From JBNLAN01 sp050302175 (GTDB lineage Bacteria; Pseudomonadota; Zetaproteobacteria; Mariprofundales; Mariprofundaceae): 64,000 bases of DNA. The notes beneath the pieces were generated by a model. The model was not told where the DNA came from and made no database searches. It saw only the letters and a list, made by a program, of their open reading frames with translations. The number at the start of each line of letters is the position of its first letter. Position 1 is the stretch's first letter. A program made the position numbers and the translations under genes. Below, piece after piece: positions 41,833-50,681 of the stretch. The stretch covers positions 1-64,000 of the forward strand of contig JBNLAN010000010.1 of the NCBI GenBank assembly GCA_050302175.1. Reading direction: 5' to 3'.

Positions 41833-43404
41833 CTAATGGATGGTTGGACGTACGATGTACCGATATGCCTTGGACCAGTAAGGGTTGGCCAACGTAGAAA
41901 TAGTTACGCCCTTCGAGGAAGAAGCGTGGAAAAACTTGTTTTGCGACAAGTAAATCCCCACATGCCTGAACCCCGTATCGAAGAAAACTAAATCTCCAGG
42001 CCTAGCATGATTCAGCGTGACCTTTGGACCTGCATTCCTCTGCAATGCAGTCGTACGAGGAAGCGTAAAAGGTATTACATTGGCATACGCATTCTTGGAT
42101 AGCCCGGAGCAATCGACTCCGCTTTTCGTGTTTCCGCCCCATAGATAGGGAACGCCTTCCCACTCTCTATAAAATACCATCCAAGGCTCGGCACTTTTAG
42201 GAACCACCGGATAATCAGTACTGGCACGCGAAGGCTTTTTACCTGTGCGAGCCTCTTCAAGAATCCGACGCACCTCCGCTTCGGATATTGCGCCACTGCC
42301 ATCGTTAGGGTCTGGATCCTGCGATGCCTTTATCTGCATCTCTTTGACCTTGAACGCATAGTCTTTTGGAACTTCCATGCGCTCGGCCGCATCCGGAACA
42401 ACGACGATCTTGGTGACTTCATGAGTAAACCTTAGTGACGATCCACTACTACCGACCGGTACTCTAACGCCATTCTGCCGCATATTCTCCAAACCTTTCC
42501 GCATATTTTGCTGTTGGTCCGGCGACATGAATTGCCGCATCTGGGCTTGTACAGTGGGATCGTTCATTTGTGTCTGCGCTTCTTTCATCGCCTTTTCCAT
42601 TCGCGCCTGAAATTTTGGGTCCTGCATCATCTTCATGGCTTCCTGCATATCATCCGCCATTTCATCGGCTTCGGCATCGTCCAAATCCTCCTGCTTCGCT
42701 GCCGCACGCATCATGGGCTCCAGCAAGGTACCTCCAAAATCCACCTCGATCTTTTCCCACAATGCAAATCCGACCAATCCTGCTTTGCTCTTGTTAAACT
42801 TTTTCGATGGCACGCCGAAAAACATTTTCCCCATATCAAAGATGGAAAGTTCCCCACTATCAAAATCGATCACCTCACCGAAATGTTCGGCTATCGCCTG
42901 CATATGCCGGCGCACAGCATCTCGGGCAGCAATGGCTCCAGGAGATTGCGACACACATAGCTCATCTGTGATGCGGTACTTTTTCCGACCCTGTTCGCTC
43001 TGAACCTGCGCGCTCCACTCGATACGGTAATTCTGGCAATCCATACCGGAGATGCGGCTCATCGCTAGTTTTTCTAGCTTTACCTGTTCATCGAGTAACG
43101 TTGTACTCTGAGCCATAGTCCGTTGCATGGAACCGAGTTCACCTATTGCTGCTCCGAGAGGCTTTTCCGAGAAAGTTCGATTATATGCGTACAACTCTAA
43201 AATCCGGTTTTCATCCGGCAGCACCAGCGAAACCGATGGTCCTGCAGGCCCATTCAACTCCTCCCGCATACCGACACCCTGATATGTCAGGACTTGATGC
43301 GTTTGGATATCCGGGCTTTGTTGCTCGACGACAACAGCTGCATCAGCGCGGGGTACAAATACCCAAGACAACGCACCCAACACAATCCAAAACAGGCCTT
43401 TCAT
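41833..43404 (-). CDS. exported NlpC/P60 peptidase with large N-terminal domain
   Basis: A 523-residue protein with a signal peptide (to about residue 22). The middle (about 25-210) resembles DUF4412-like periplasmic folds; about 225-310 is Met/Gln/Glu-rich and helical. The C-terminal NlpC/P60 domain (about 405-520) has the catalytic Cys in GVDCSGLS, a His in FRHVGIYL and a further His in KFFHASSS. Such enzymes cut peptidoglycan peptide bonds. Last of twelve closely spaced genes for exported proteins; GAGAGG precedes the ATG. Confidence 0.88.
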   Translation of the reverse strand: MKGLFWIVLGALSWVFVPRADAAVVVEQQSPDIQTHQVLTYQGVGMREELNGPAGPSVSLVLPDENRILELYAYNRTFSEKPLGAAIGELGSMQRTMAQSTTLLDEQVKLEKLAMSRISGMDCQNYRIEWSAQVQSEQGRKKYRITDELCVSQSPGAIAARDAVRRHMQAIAEHFGEVIDFDSGELSIFDMGKMFFGVPSKKFNKSKAGLVGFALWEKIEVDFGGTLLEPMMRAAAKQEDLDDAEADEMADDMQEAMKMMQDPKFQARMEKAMKEAQTQMNDPTVQAQMRQFMSPDQQQNMRKGLENMRQNGVRVPVGSSGSSLRFTHEVTKIVVVPDAAERMEVPKDYAFKVKEMQIKASQDPDPNDGSGAISEAEVRRILEEARTGKKPSRASTDYPVVPKSAEPWMVFYREWEGVPYLWGGNTKSGVDCSGLSKNAYANVIPFTLPRTTALQRNAGPKVTLNHARPGDLVFFDTGFRHVGIYLSQNKFFHASSSKGVTISTLANPYWSKAYRYIVRPTIH

Positions 43405-43422
43405 AGAACCTCTCTAATTGAG

Positions 43423-44205
43423 CTATTTTCCGAGACGACCCAGCACTGTCGACCAATCGCTCCGTTCAATAACCGAGTTCAGTGCTTCTGGGGTGCCACT
43501 CATGGTAATTTCCAGTGTCTGGATACGCTCAGTTGGTACCGAAAGATCGTGCTTACCCTCATAACTCCATTGTCCTGTTTCGCTTTTCCGCCACGGACCA
43601 AACAACAAGCGAATGTGTTCCCGTTCATCATCGCCCATCAGACGGCAGCCAGCGAAAGCGCCCGGAACCTTCACCGTCATCCCCTGACATTCAGCGGAGG
43701 CATTGTTGAAATAGGCATCGACTTTGATTGTACGTCTCGCCGCAAACGCATTGCTTTTGCGCTCGAACTGCTTTTGCTCGGATTCGATCTGAGCCATCAC
43801 CGTGGTGATATCCATGCCGGATTTTTGCATTTCCTGAATGCGCTTTGTAAGAACCTGAAATGAATCCATCAGCTCCTTCTCTTCCACCTTCAGCCGCCTC
43901 TCGGCTTCCCCGTGCAATAGAAAAGTTACATGCGAGCCGATATACAGGGGATCGCCCTCACGATCCACACAGCGCAAATGCCGTGAAACGGATATGTCGC
44001 TTTTTCCGCGAACATAATCATCAGACGCTTGAATCAGTTTCGGAAACTCGATATCGGCCCAATCGTAGGTGCTCTTTTCAGCTGCGGTAGTATCGCGCAT
44101 CGCACCAACACAATCTGCTTCAACGGCAACAGGCAGACTCAAGGCCACAGACAGAACCATGCAATTTCGTAATAGTGATAGCATCGTATTTCGCACTTTA
44201 TTCAT
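43423..44205 (-). CDS. uncharacterised exported protein, 260 residues
   Basis: The start at 44205 (MNKVRNTML) has GCAGGAAA upstream and gives a signal peptide ending at about VEA. The mature part has a cysteine near the N-terminus (ADCVGAM), a charged helical stretch (LKVEEKELMDSFQVLTKRIQEMQK at 20-residue scale, about 105-130) and a C-terminal LEITMSGTPEALNSVIE segment. The family is unknown. Its composition and spacing match the cluster. Confidence 0.75.
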   Translation of the reverse strand: MNKVRNTMLSLLRNCMVLSVALSLPVAVEADCVGAMRDTTAAEKSTYDWADIEFPKLIQASDDYVRGKSDISVSRHLRCVDREGDPLYIGSHVTFLLHGEAERRLKVEEKELMDSFQVLTKRIQEMQKSGMDITTVMAQIESEQKQFERKSNAFAARRTIKVDAYFNNASAECQGMTVKVPGAFAGCRLMGDDEREHIRLLFGPWRKSETGQWSYEGKHDLSVPTERIQTLEITMSGTPEALNSVIERSDWSTVLGRLGK

Positions 44206-44221
44206 GATTTTCCTGCTCCCG

Positions 44222-44722
44222 TCATTCGTATACCACTTCGATAACACTTTTTGCGCCTTTCATATCGTCATCGTATCCCATTGCGGAAAGGGCTTCGGAT
44301 ACTCCGACATTCTGGATGGTCGAACGCTGCCTTATATCCAAGACATTGAACTTCCCTTTTCCTTTCCAGAATATCGACATGCCGAAAGCACTTTCCTGGG
44401 TGTACCCCTGTAGCTGGTCTTTATACCAAGCGGCGACTTTCTCGACCGGATCGGTCGAAAGTAGCTTGATATAGGCCAACGTCTTGTAGTTTTTGCCATT
44501 CACTTCCATCTCGCCTGTGCCCTTTGTCTGGAACACCCTCGCGCCAGGGTAAGCCGGAATCCCCACCGAAGAGCTATCCGGCACTTTGGCGGCCTCGATC
44601 ACCATTTTCGACATAGGCGATGTGCTCGAAATAATTTCAAGCTTGTCTGCATAAGGCTCGGCCAATGCAGAGCCGCTTGCATATCCCCCAATCATCAACA
44701 ATGCGATAAACATTTTTCTCAT
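44222..44722 (-). CDS. uncharacterised exported protein with YPGA motif
   Basis: A 166-residue protein with a signal peptide ending at ALA (about 21). The mature part has IPAYPGARVFQTKGTG (about 54-70) and DPVEKVAAWYKDQLQGY, a pattern I have seen in uncharacterised periplasmic proteins where a PYPGA strand precedes an AxYK helix. No catalytic residues are evident. It sits between the cysteine-rich gene and the 260-residue exported protein with 16-21 base gaps. Confidence 0.7.
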   Translation of the reverse strand: MRKMFIALLMIGGYASGSALAEPYADKLEIISSTSPMSKMVIEAAKVPDSSSVGIPAYPGARVFQTKGTGEMEVNGKNYKTLAYIKLLSTDPVEKVAAWYKDQLQGYTQESAFGMSIFWKGKGKFNVLDIRQRSTIQNVGVSEALSAMGYDDDMKGAKSVIEVVYE

Positions 44723-44743
44723 TTTCGTCTCCTTGCTTAAACG

Positions 44744-45031
44744 TTATTTCTGAAAGTCCTGAAAACGTTTCATGGTTTTTTTATTCAGAGGAACCGGCTC
44801 AAAATGGGAACAGGTGCATCCATTATCACTGCAAGAGAGCGGGCCATCGCATTTCCCGGAATCCACCAAAACCTCGCAGTCATTCACGCCTTTGCAGCTG
44901 CACGTATTACCCGAACACGAATAACCATAAGAACCCTGAATCGTGGGTTTACCCACCATCTTGGCCGAACTATCCAGTGGCACGACAACCACAAAAGCGA
45001 ACGCACATAAAAACATGAACATAGCTTTCAT
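44744..45031 (-). CDS. small cysteine-rich exported protein
   Basis: A 95-residue protein with a signal peptide ending at SSA (about 23). The mature 72 residues hold eight cysteines packed between about residues 39 and 79, with the spacing C-x4-C-x-C-x5-C-x8-C-x5-C-x4-C-x-C. The second half (DGPLSCSDNGCTCS) echoes the first (YSCSGNTCSCKG), suggesting an internal duplication and probably four disulfides. No known family. Confidence 0.72.
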   Translation of the reverse strand: MKAMFMFLCAFAFVVVVPLDSSAKMVGKPTIQGSYGYSCSGNTCSCKGVNDCEVLVDSGKCDGPLSCSDNGCTCSHFEPVPLNKKTMKRFQDFQK

Positions 45032-45052
45032 TATTATTCTCCTACCTCGCGT

Positions 45053-45892
45053 TTATTCCGGTCGGCAAGACCAGTGCATTTTCACGCCCTTGGTATCGAC
45101 AAACTGGCTCTCTCCTTCGCCTTCGAAATCAAGCCCCGATGGCATAGGAATGTTTTCGACCATGCCGCTCAACGCCCCGCCATCGATATCGATATCGCTT
45201 ACCCGCTCGGTCGGGCAGGAAACTTTAGTAAGGCCACCAAAAAAACTGCCAAGCGGCATCTCTGCATCATTGGCCGACTCAAGCTTCTTGCGTCCCTCTT
45301 CCATACCATCTTTCATGCGGCAGTGCTCCACCTGCTGGCCTCGCACCGGTGAAAGGTGGTATTCGAGGGCATAGACACCCTGGTCCGGATAAAGCCAAAT
45401 CTGAAATGGAGGTTCGACCTCCTCTCCTTCGAACTTTGCTTGCCCGTCGAAGGTTGTGGTTTTGTCTCGCCGTACGGTTTTGTTCTGCTCTGTGCCCTCG
45501 AAGGTGTTATGAACATGAACCTCCGCACCGCCATTATCCCAGCCGGCAATTTGAATTCCGTCTTCACCACCATCATAAACATGGTGCAGTCGTATATTCC
45601 CACGCACGGTTTGCTTCATGGTCTCACGGTAAGAGTCGGTATTCCCTGTCGGACTTTCCACTTTGGTACCACTAGCCCCAAGCGCTTGAAACAGCTGTCG
45701 CTTCGGTCCGTGTGCCATCCCGCCCGGCCCGGTTGTCTCTTCAACACTTGAATTGAGTTCCGCATGAATCGTGCATTGCCAAGCCTTCACCTCCAACACG
45801 CTCTCCAAATCAAGGGCGTATGCTTCTGTGGAAAAGAAAAAAATAAAGAATGCGACTGCATGAATCCCGACCTGATTACGTGACACGCGCAC
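45053..45892 (-). CDS. uncharacterised exported protein, 279 residues
   Basis: I place the start at the GTG at 45892 (MRVSRNQVG), just after TGAGGG; an ATG at 45931 overlapping the PASTA gene is possible. A signal peptide follows, with FFIFFFSTEAYA. The mature part has a Cys pair (KAWQCTIHAELNSS and VEHCRMKDGM) and a final HWSCRPE. The segment VRGNIRLHHVYDGGEDG suggests beta structure. Function unknown. Confidence 0.7.
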   Translation of the reverse strand: MRVSRNQVGIHAVAFFIFFFSTEAYALDLESVLEVKAWQCTIHAELNSSVEETTGPGGMAHGPKRQLFQALGASGTKVESPTGNTDSYRETMKQTVRGNIRLHHVYDGGEDGIQIAGWDNGGAEVHVHNTFEGTEQNKTVRRDKTTTFDGQAKFEGEEVEPPFQIWLYPDQGVYALEYHLSPVRGQQVEHCRMKDGMEEGRKKLESANDAEMPLGSFFGGLTKVSCPTERVSDIDIDGGALSGMVENIPMPSGLDFEGEGESQFVDTKGVKMHWSCRPE

Positions 45893-45908
45893 TTTTCCCT
45901 CAACACAC

Positions 45909-46421
45909 TTACTCTTCATAGCTATTTTCATCGTTTTGTGCCGGAGGAACCCAGCCTGTATCGCTATTAGAATCTACCCATTCACTATTTTGAGTCTCTC
46001 CGCCTTCCGATGGAGAGGCCCAACCCTCATCCACGCCCTCTTCTCCTCCGCTCCATACATCGGTGGATGCAGGAATTTCCGTACCAGGGGGGAAATAGAC
46101 GGTTAGCGTTACCGATGAACCGATCATGGCCACCCCTCCCGAGGATGGAACCTGCTTGATGACCATGCCCTCCTTGCCCTCATAGCGGCTATCGGCCTTG
46201 GTAATACGCTTCACGTCCACTGCTAGTCCAGCCTGTTGCAGGCTGGACATCGCCTCGTTTTCATAAGTGCCAACCACACCCGGCACCCGCAGCATGTTTT
46301 CCGCAGCTGGATTGAATCGCTGCTGCGAAGGTTCCCGATCCAGCGGACCGGCAAATCCAAGAACCGGTGAAACCAAAATACCTGCAGTTACAGCAACGAT
46401 TACAATCCTGTATGCACTCAT
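45909..46421 (-). CDS. exported single-PASTA-domain protein
   Basis: A 170-residue protein with a signal peptide (ending at about FAG, residue 25), one PASTA domain (about 45-112, VPGVVGTYENEAMSSLQQAG through VIKQVPSSG and VTLTVYFP) and an acidic, Ser/Gly/Trp-rich tail with repeated WxSxSEGG- and W-VDSN-like pieces. PASTA domains usually bind peptidoglycan or mediate contacts in penicillin-binding proteins and kinases; a free exported single domain is uncommon. Confidence 0.85.
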   Translation of the reverse strand: MSAYRIVIVAVTAGILVSPVLGFAGPLDREPSQQRFNPAAENMLRVPGVVGTYENEAMSSLQQAGLAVDVKRITKADSRYEGKEGMVIKQVPSSGGVAMIGSSVTLTVYFPPGTEIPASTDVWSGGEEGVDEGWASPSEGGETQNSEWVDSNSDTGWVPPAQNDENSYEE

Positions 46422-46477
46422 CTTTCTCTCCTTATTTTCCTACTTAATAGGTTCCTTGAACGATTTTGGGTCAGCTA

Positions 46478-47446
46478 TCAAGGAAACGGCGTACCCTCGC
46501 ACTCCGGGCCGCTACCCCGACAAACCCATACGCACTTCCTTCTTGACCCTGTCCCACTACATTCGACTTTGCAGGTCCACTCACACTGCTCGGCCATTGA
46601 GCGCGTAGTAGGCTTACCACCCATCATTTTATTTACGCCATCGCTTACTGATCGCGGTGCCGGCTTCGAACACACAATTTGACCGTTTTGTTTTTTACAG
46701 CCTTTAATCGAACGCGTTGCACCTTTCGACTGAACCTGCGGTTGCTTGGGGTTGAACGCTTTTTTACCCGGGTGAGACGGAACGGCAGTAGTCTGCGCCG
46801 GTGAAATTGGCCCAGTTGGATTATCTGCTCGTGTTCTCAGTGGCTTCGGAGCAGCATTGCGCTGGCTGTTCCCAGATGTTGAAGAAGGAGCGGGGCCACT
46901 CGGAGCATGTCCGGCACCGCTACATGTTACATTTGCAGCAAAACGAATTCTCGCTTCACTTTTTGCAAACTTTTCAAGCATGCTTGGATTGGTCCGATAT
47001 GCGGCAACATTATTGCTGGTCGCGTTAAATGCCGCGACTCGCCCATCTGCCTGTAACCTTTGAACGCCCGACACTCCGTGGCCGCAGACGTTGCGAATCT
47101 CATCATCGGAAAAAGGGGTGGCCAGAATTCTCAAATTATTAAAATAGCACCTTCCCTTTTTACCAAGCGAAACTGCTCCTACTGGCTCATTTCCAAAGGA
47201 AACGCCTTTGTAGACTTCTACAGCCTTAATCTTATTACAAGCTGCACTGGCGCCTACACGCGTCCGGGTTGCAGTCACGGTTACCTGACGGTTCCCGGTA
47301 ATTCCCCCTTGGGCATTCACACTGAGTGATAAAGTCGCAGGGCTGACTGTGGCATTGAATTCCGCCTTACCGGCTAATGCCGGTGTAGGCGTTAAAGCCA
47401 CGCATGCCATAGCAAGTAATGGCGCCATCGTTTTGATTATTTTCAT
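46478..47446 (-). CDS. uncharacterised exported protein, 322 residues, cysteine-rich C-terminus
   Basis: The ATG at 47446 follows AGGAGG and gives a signal peptide ending at ALA (about 26). The N-terminal part (about 27-95) looks like an Ig-like beta domain (ATVSPATLSLSVN, QVTVTATRTRVGA). A central Pro/Ser/Thr-rich low-complexity linker (about 180-240) follows. The C-terminus has seven or more cysteines (CEWTCKVECSG..CVWVCRG). No known family; a cell-surface or matrix role is inferred. Confidence 0.72.
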   Translation of the reverse strand: MKIIKTMAPLLAMACVALTPTPALAGKAEFNATVSPATLSLSVNAQGGITGNRQVTVTATRTRVGASAACNKIKAVEVYKGVSFGNEPVGAVSLGKKGRCYFNNLRILATPFSDDEIRNVCGHGVSGVQRLQADGRVAAFNATSNNVAAYRTNPSMLEKFAKSEARIRFAANVTCSGAGHAPSGPAPSSTSGNSQRNAAPKPLRTRADNPTGPISPAQTTAVPSHPGKKAFNPKQPQVQSKGATRSIKGCKKQNGQIVCSKPAPRSVSDGVNKMMGGKPTTRSMAEQCEWTCKVECSGTGSRRKCVWVCRGSGPECEGTPFP

Positions 47447-47473
47447 CTCTTCCTCCTTTATATGCCTCTCCAC

Positions 47474-48679
47474 TTAATTTCTTTGCAAGGCAATTCTTTT
47501 CACCCAAACGTTTCGTTCGGGCGCACCGCTACCCGACAGCTCAATGCTGATGAGCTGCCTTGGTTGCGGATTAAGTTCTTTCAAGTTAAAGGTGTAACGC
47601 GACCATGTATTTGGTTGCGCCACGACAACGTTGCGGGGAGTGTGTTTCGCCACATCGAGGCGAAACACAAAATGTTTTCGAAATGCCGTGTCCCCACAGT
47701 GAATTTCTCCCTGCCTATCTTCATAACAGACGGACAGAGTTAGCGGAGCAGCACCACTCGATCTGAACGATTCGGTCTGCGCTGAGATTTTGAGATCAAT
47801 CGACAGTCTCAAGGCACTGTATCTAGATACATCCGCATTCACCTGCTGAGCAATGCCCGAACCCTCGCTGGAATCCTGACTCCAGAGGCGCAGTTTTCCG
47901 TCGAACACGCCCACGCCTTTGGTTTTGGCCGGCCTCAATTGCCAATGGGCCAATCCTTCTATGAAATTTCCATTTTGAATCAGCGTTCCAGCCTGCTCCC
48001 CAATATCTTGCCCTGCATTCCAACTGCCATTCCCGACAACATGTCGGACAGGCCGTGCAATCGGAAACGGCTGATAGCTCAAAACCACGGATGGGCTGCT
48101 TTCCTGCAGCTTCAAATTGGTGGGTCCACGGTGGTAAATCACACCGCGGCCAAGGCTATTCATCGGCGAACGCGGCGAATCGACAATGAACAACCGATAT
48201 TTCCAGTCTGATTCTTTTGAACCAAACGCATTATCAGCCGATACCTTGATATACAGCAGTGATCCGGGACTTTTCTTATCTACCGAAAACCACCACTGAA
48301 ACTCCTGTTTACCATCCAGTCCACGCAGCCCTCCTCCGGTTGCAAGCTGGATAGGGCGTGCACCTTCGGCATACGGCCAGCGATCGAACAGGCTAACGGT
48401 CATCTTTTTTGCCTGATCGGAACGCAACCACAACCCCAGCCGGTAAGACTGCCCGGGCATCACACGGGCAACGTGAATGGACTGCCTGCCATCCTGGGCA
48501 ATGTTCGCGCCCAGATTCCGGTAATCGAAAAAAGAGCCCTCGTGATACCCGGCTTCAATAGGAAGCTTGTAAACCGGCCAACCATCCGATACCTCATGCG
48601 CACCACTTACCGCTGCTCCCGCGATAAAACACGCGAACAGAAATACAGCAATGCAACAACGGATGGCTGGAATATTCAT
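47474..48679 (-). CDS. uncharacterised exported protein with jelly-roll-like domains
   Basis: A 401-residue protein with a signal peptide ending at about SGA (26). Two regions look like carbohydrate-binding (jelly-roll) modules: about 30-170 and about 235-400. The second has IQNGNFIEGLAHWQL and KLRLWSQDSSEGSGIAQQV, and ends RLDVAKHTPRNVV..WSRYTFNL, a pattern common in CBM-like domains. No catalytic domain is evident. It may bind a surface polysaccharide. Confidence 0.72.
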   Translation of the reverse strand: MNIPAIRCCIAVFLFACFIAGAAVSGAHEVSDGWPVYKLPIEAGYHEGSFFDYRNLGANIAQDGRQSIHVARVMPGQSYRLGLWLRSDQAKKMTVSLFDRWPYAEGARPIQLATGGGLRGLDGKQEFQWWFSVDKKSPGSLLYIKVSADNAFGSKESDWKYRLFIVDSPRSPMNSLGRGVIYHRGPTNLKLQESSPSVVLSYQPFPIARPVRHVVGNGSWNAGQDIGEQAGTLIQNGNFIEGLAHWQLRPAKTKGVGVFDGKLRLWSQDSSEGSGIAQQVNADVSRYSALRLSIDLKISAQTESFRSSGAAPLTLSVCYEDRQGEIHCGDTAFRKHFVFRLDVAKHTPRNVVVAQPNTWSRYTFNLKELNPQPRQLISIELSGSGAPERNVWVKRIALQRN

Positions 48680-48685
48680 GACTTA

Positions 48686-49348
48686 CTACTCGCCCCACCG
48701 TTCGGCGATCTCATTGACCGCCTCTTCGATGCACTCGCGAAGCGCTTTATCGACACCATCCTTACTGTCATGCGAAATGGAGGCATCGGCACCAGGCACC
48801 TTCTTGCCGGTTACCGAACGAAAAAATGAGCCGATCCCCGAAACAGAAAACCCGCCTTCATCGACACCTTTTCGAACATTCACCGCATCGAGTACCGCAC
48901 CGGTTTTCGCATCCAGCACCCGGATATCCAGGCCGATCTCAGCGGTCTCTCCACTTTTTTCAACACCCAACCCCTTGTAGGAACCGCCAACACCCGTGCG
49001 GCCGGACTGGGCATTGGCCTCGGTCACCGTGCCGACGAAAACGTAATCGGCACCGGCCAACTGATGGTTGGCGGCATCCCCTGTGGTCATCCCCTGCTGA
49101 TTCAATTCTTTCTCGCGATAAACGCTTTCATCGAGGCGCTGGCGTTCCAGTACTGCGAACTTCCGTGTCTTGACCAAGGCGGTCATAAACATATCGGTTG
49201 CAGACTGAGGAGATATTTCCGCCACCTGACTTTTGAACTCGTAAATCGTCACGGTCTTTCTCTGAACTCCGGCCGCCGAGGCCATCGTCCCCATGCACAG
49301 GAGCGTACCCAGCAACAAGAAAACACTTGTCTTTTTTATCATCCCCAT
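48686..49348 (-). CDS. CsgG/LpoB-like exported protein
   Basis: A 220-residue protein with a signal peptide. It carries the CsgG-type fold: VTIYEFKSQV, DMFMTALVKTRKFAVLERQRLDE, LAGADYVFVGTVTEA and DIRVLDAKTGAVLDAV. A lipobox is not convincing (TLLC). CsgG forms the outer-membrane pore for curli, but no csgA, B, E or F homologues are nearby, so it is more likely a CsgG-superfamily envelope protein. Confidence 0.82.
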   Translation of the reverse strand: MGMIKKTSVFLLLGTLLCMGTMASAAGVQRKTVTIYEFKSQVAEISPQSATDMFMTALVKTRKFAVLERQRLDESVYREKELNQQGMTTGDAANHQLAGADYVFVGTVTEANAQSGRTGVGGSYKGLGVEKSGETAEIGLDIRVLDAKTGAVLDAVNVRKGVDEGGFSVSGIGSFFRSVTGKKVPGADASISHDSKDGVDKALRECIEEAVNEIAERWGE

Positions 49349-49376
49349 CTTTCTCTCTCCTCTTGTGAACTCATAA

Positions 49377-50231
49377 TCAGAACAAGGACTTGAACATGTT
49401 TCCGACGTTTTCTTTTAGCTTTTCCATGTCGGCAGGATTCGCATGTTGCTCTTCGGGTTCAGTATCTCGCTCTGCAGATTTTCGCGAGCGATGCTCCGAC
49501 ACATCATCGAATGAGGGGGGCGCCGAAGCGCGCGATGACCCGCCAGATGATGCGTTTGAATGGCTACCCACATAGTCCATGAACTTGTTGTAATCACTGA
49601 ATCCTTTGTACCCGCTGGGTGCAGAGAATTGGCTGGATGAGATACTCTTGCGCTCCACCGAAACCACCTGACGCTGCGATTCCTTGAGAACGAATGCGCC
49701 AGCGACGGTCTCTTTGTAGAGTTTCGCTCCCTCCAGCCCCATCCGGTTCATCTCGTCAAAGCATTTCATCTGTTTCGCATACGAACGCTCATATTCGATA
49801 ATGTCCGAGAGGCCGGAATCCGAAGAGACCCATATTTTCCCCTCTGGACTGCCATCGACCTGAAACTCCCATCCCGTTGCCGAAAAGCCGGCAATGGATT
49901 TTGCGCCAAGTTTTTTCCTGGTGACTTTTCTCTGACTAATCGGCTTCTGCCGATACTGGGCGGGCATCATCGATTGCATCATCTGCATCTGTGCTTTCAG
50001 TGCATCGCAGTACTGCTGCGCAGTGCCCTTCCAGTAAGCCTTGGCTCCCCGATCGACAACAAAATAATTTTTTCCGTTAACGATGAGCTCGCCGAAACTG
50101 GCCTTGCCATCGTCATAGAGCTCCTGACTCCGCTCACTGGTCTCCGCATCCTTATAGGTAACCACCCACCCGGCCCATGCAGGTTGAGCGAAAACACAGC
50201 TAAAAATAATCAGCAATATGTGTTTCATCAT
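49377..50231 (-). CDS. exported DUF4412-like protein
   Basis: The ATG at 50231 follows GGGAG and gives a 284-residue product with a signal peptide ending at AWA (about 20). The mature part resembles DUF4412 proteins: a GWVVTYKD strand, ELIVNGKNYFVVDRG, and GKIWVSSDSGLSDIIEYE. A Met/Gln-rich helical stretch (KAQMQMMQSMM) recalls that of the NlpC/P60 protein. The C-terminal tail is Ser/Gly/Ala- and charge-rich. It may bind a hydrophobic ligand; its function is unknown. Confidence 0.75.
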   Translation of the reverse strand: MMKHILLIIFSCVFAQPAWAGWVVTYKDAETSERSQELYDDGKASFGELIVNGKNYFVVDRGAKAYWKGTAQQYCDALKAQMQMMQSMMPAQYRQKPISQRKVTRKKLGAKSIAGFSATGWEFQVDGSPEGKIWVSSDSGLSDIIEYERSYAKQMKCFDEMNRMGLEGAKLYKETVAGAFVLKESQRQVVSVERKSISSSQFSAPSGYKGFSDYNKFMDYVGSHSNASSGGSSRASAPPSFDDVSEHRSRKSAERDTEPEEQHANPADMEKLKENVGNMFKSLF

Positions 50232-50251
50232 GATTTCTCCCTTGAATATGT

Positions 50252-50680
50252 TCATTTGCAGTGGCGCGAAACGTCGCCAAAGTCGATATCGGTCGTATTT
50301 TTTGGAGTCCAGCTAGATACCGAGGGGTAATAGATCGTTTTTGTGCACTTTGGAGTAAACCGATCAACCAAGGTCATGACGGTAAACCTGTAGCGGCGTT
50401 TGGTTTTGCAACCAAATGTGGTGTTGAAATAATCCCGGTACTTCTGTTTGGGATTAAGACGACTTTTATAATCGCTCCCGCTTGGAGCCATATCCATTCT
50501 TAGTTTCTTCCACGCCCCACCTTTGGATTTAACCTCAAGGTTTCTTACGTACACGTTTTCATTTGAACTGTTCTGAATTGAATAATTAATCCGACAGCCG
50601 GCATTCGCTGTTGATGCAAAGCCGCATAGCAACCCCAACGTGATCACCGAAAATACAAATGCATTTTTTATCGTATTCAT
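50252..50680 (-). CDS. uncharacterised small exported protein, 142 residues
   Basis: A signal peptide ends at ANA (about 27). The mature part is basic with four cysteines (AGCRINYS, FGCKTKRR, PKCTKT, RHCK) and looks beta-rich (NVYVRNLEVKSKGG). Probably a small disulfide-stabilised domain. No known family. One base separates it from the Yip1-type gene upstream. Confidence 0.7.
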   Translation of the reverse strand: MNTIKNAFVFSVITLGLLCGFASTANAGCRINYSIQNSSNENVYVRNLEVKSKGGAWKKLRMDMAPSGSDYKSRLNPKQKYRDYFNTTFGCKTKRRYRFTVMTLVDRFTPKCTKTIYYPSVSSWTPKNTTDIDFGDVSRHCK

Positions 50681-50681
50681 T

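Noticed and set aside
48686..49348. Curli secretion gene cluster, or a CsgG lipoprotein
   Set aside because: No csgA, csgB, csgE or csgF homologue is adjacent, and the signal peptide cysteine is not in a proper lipobox.
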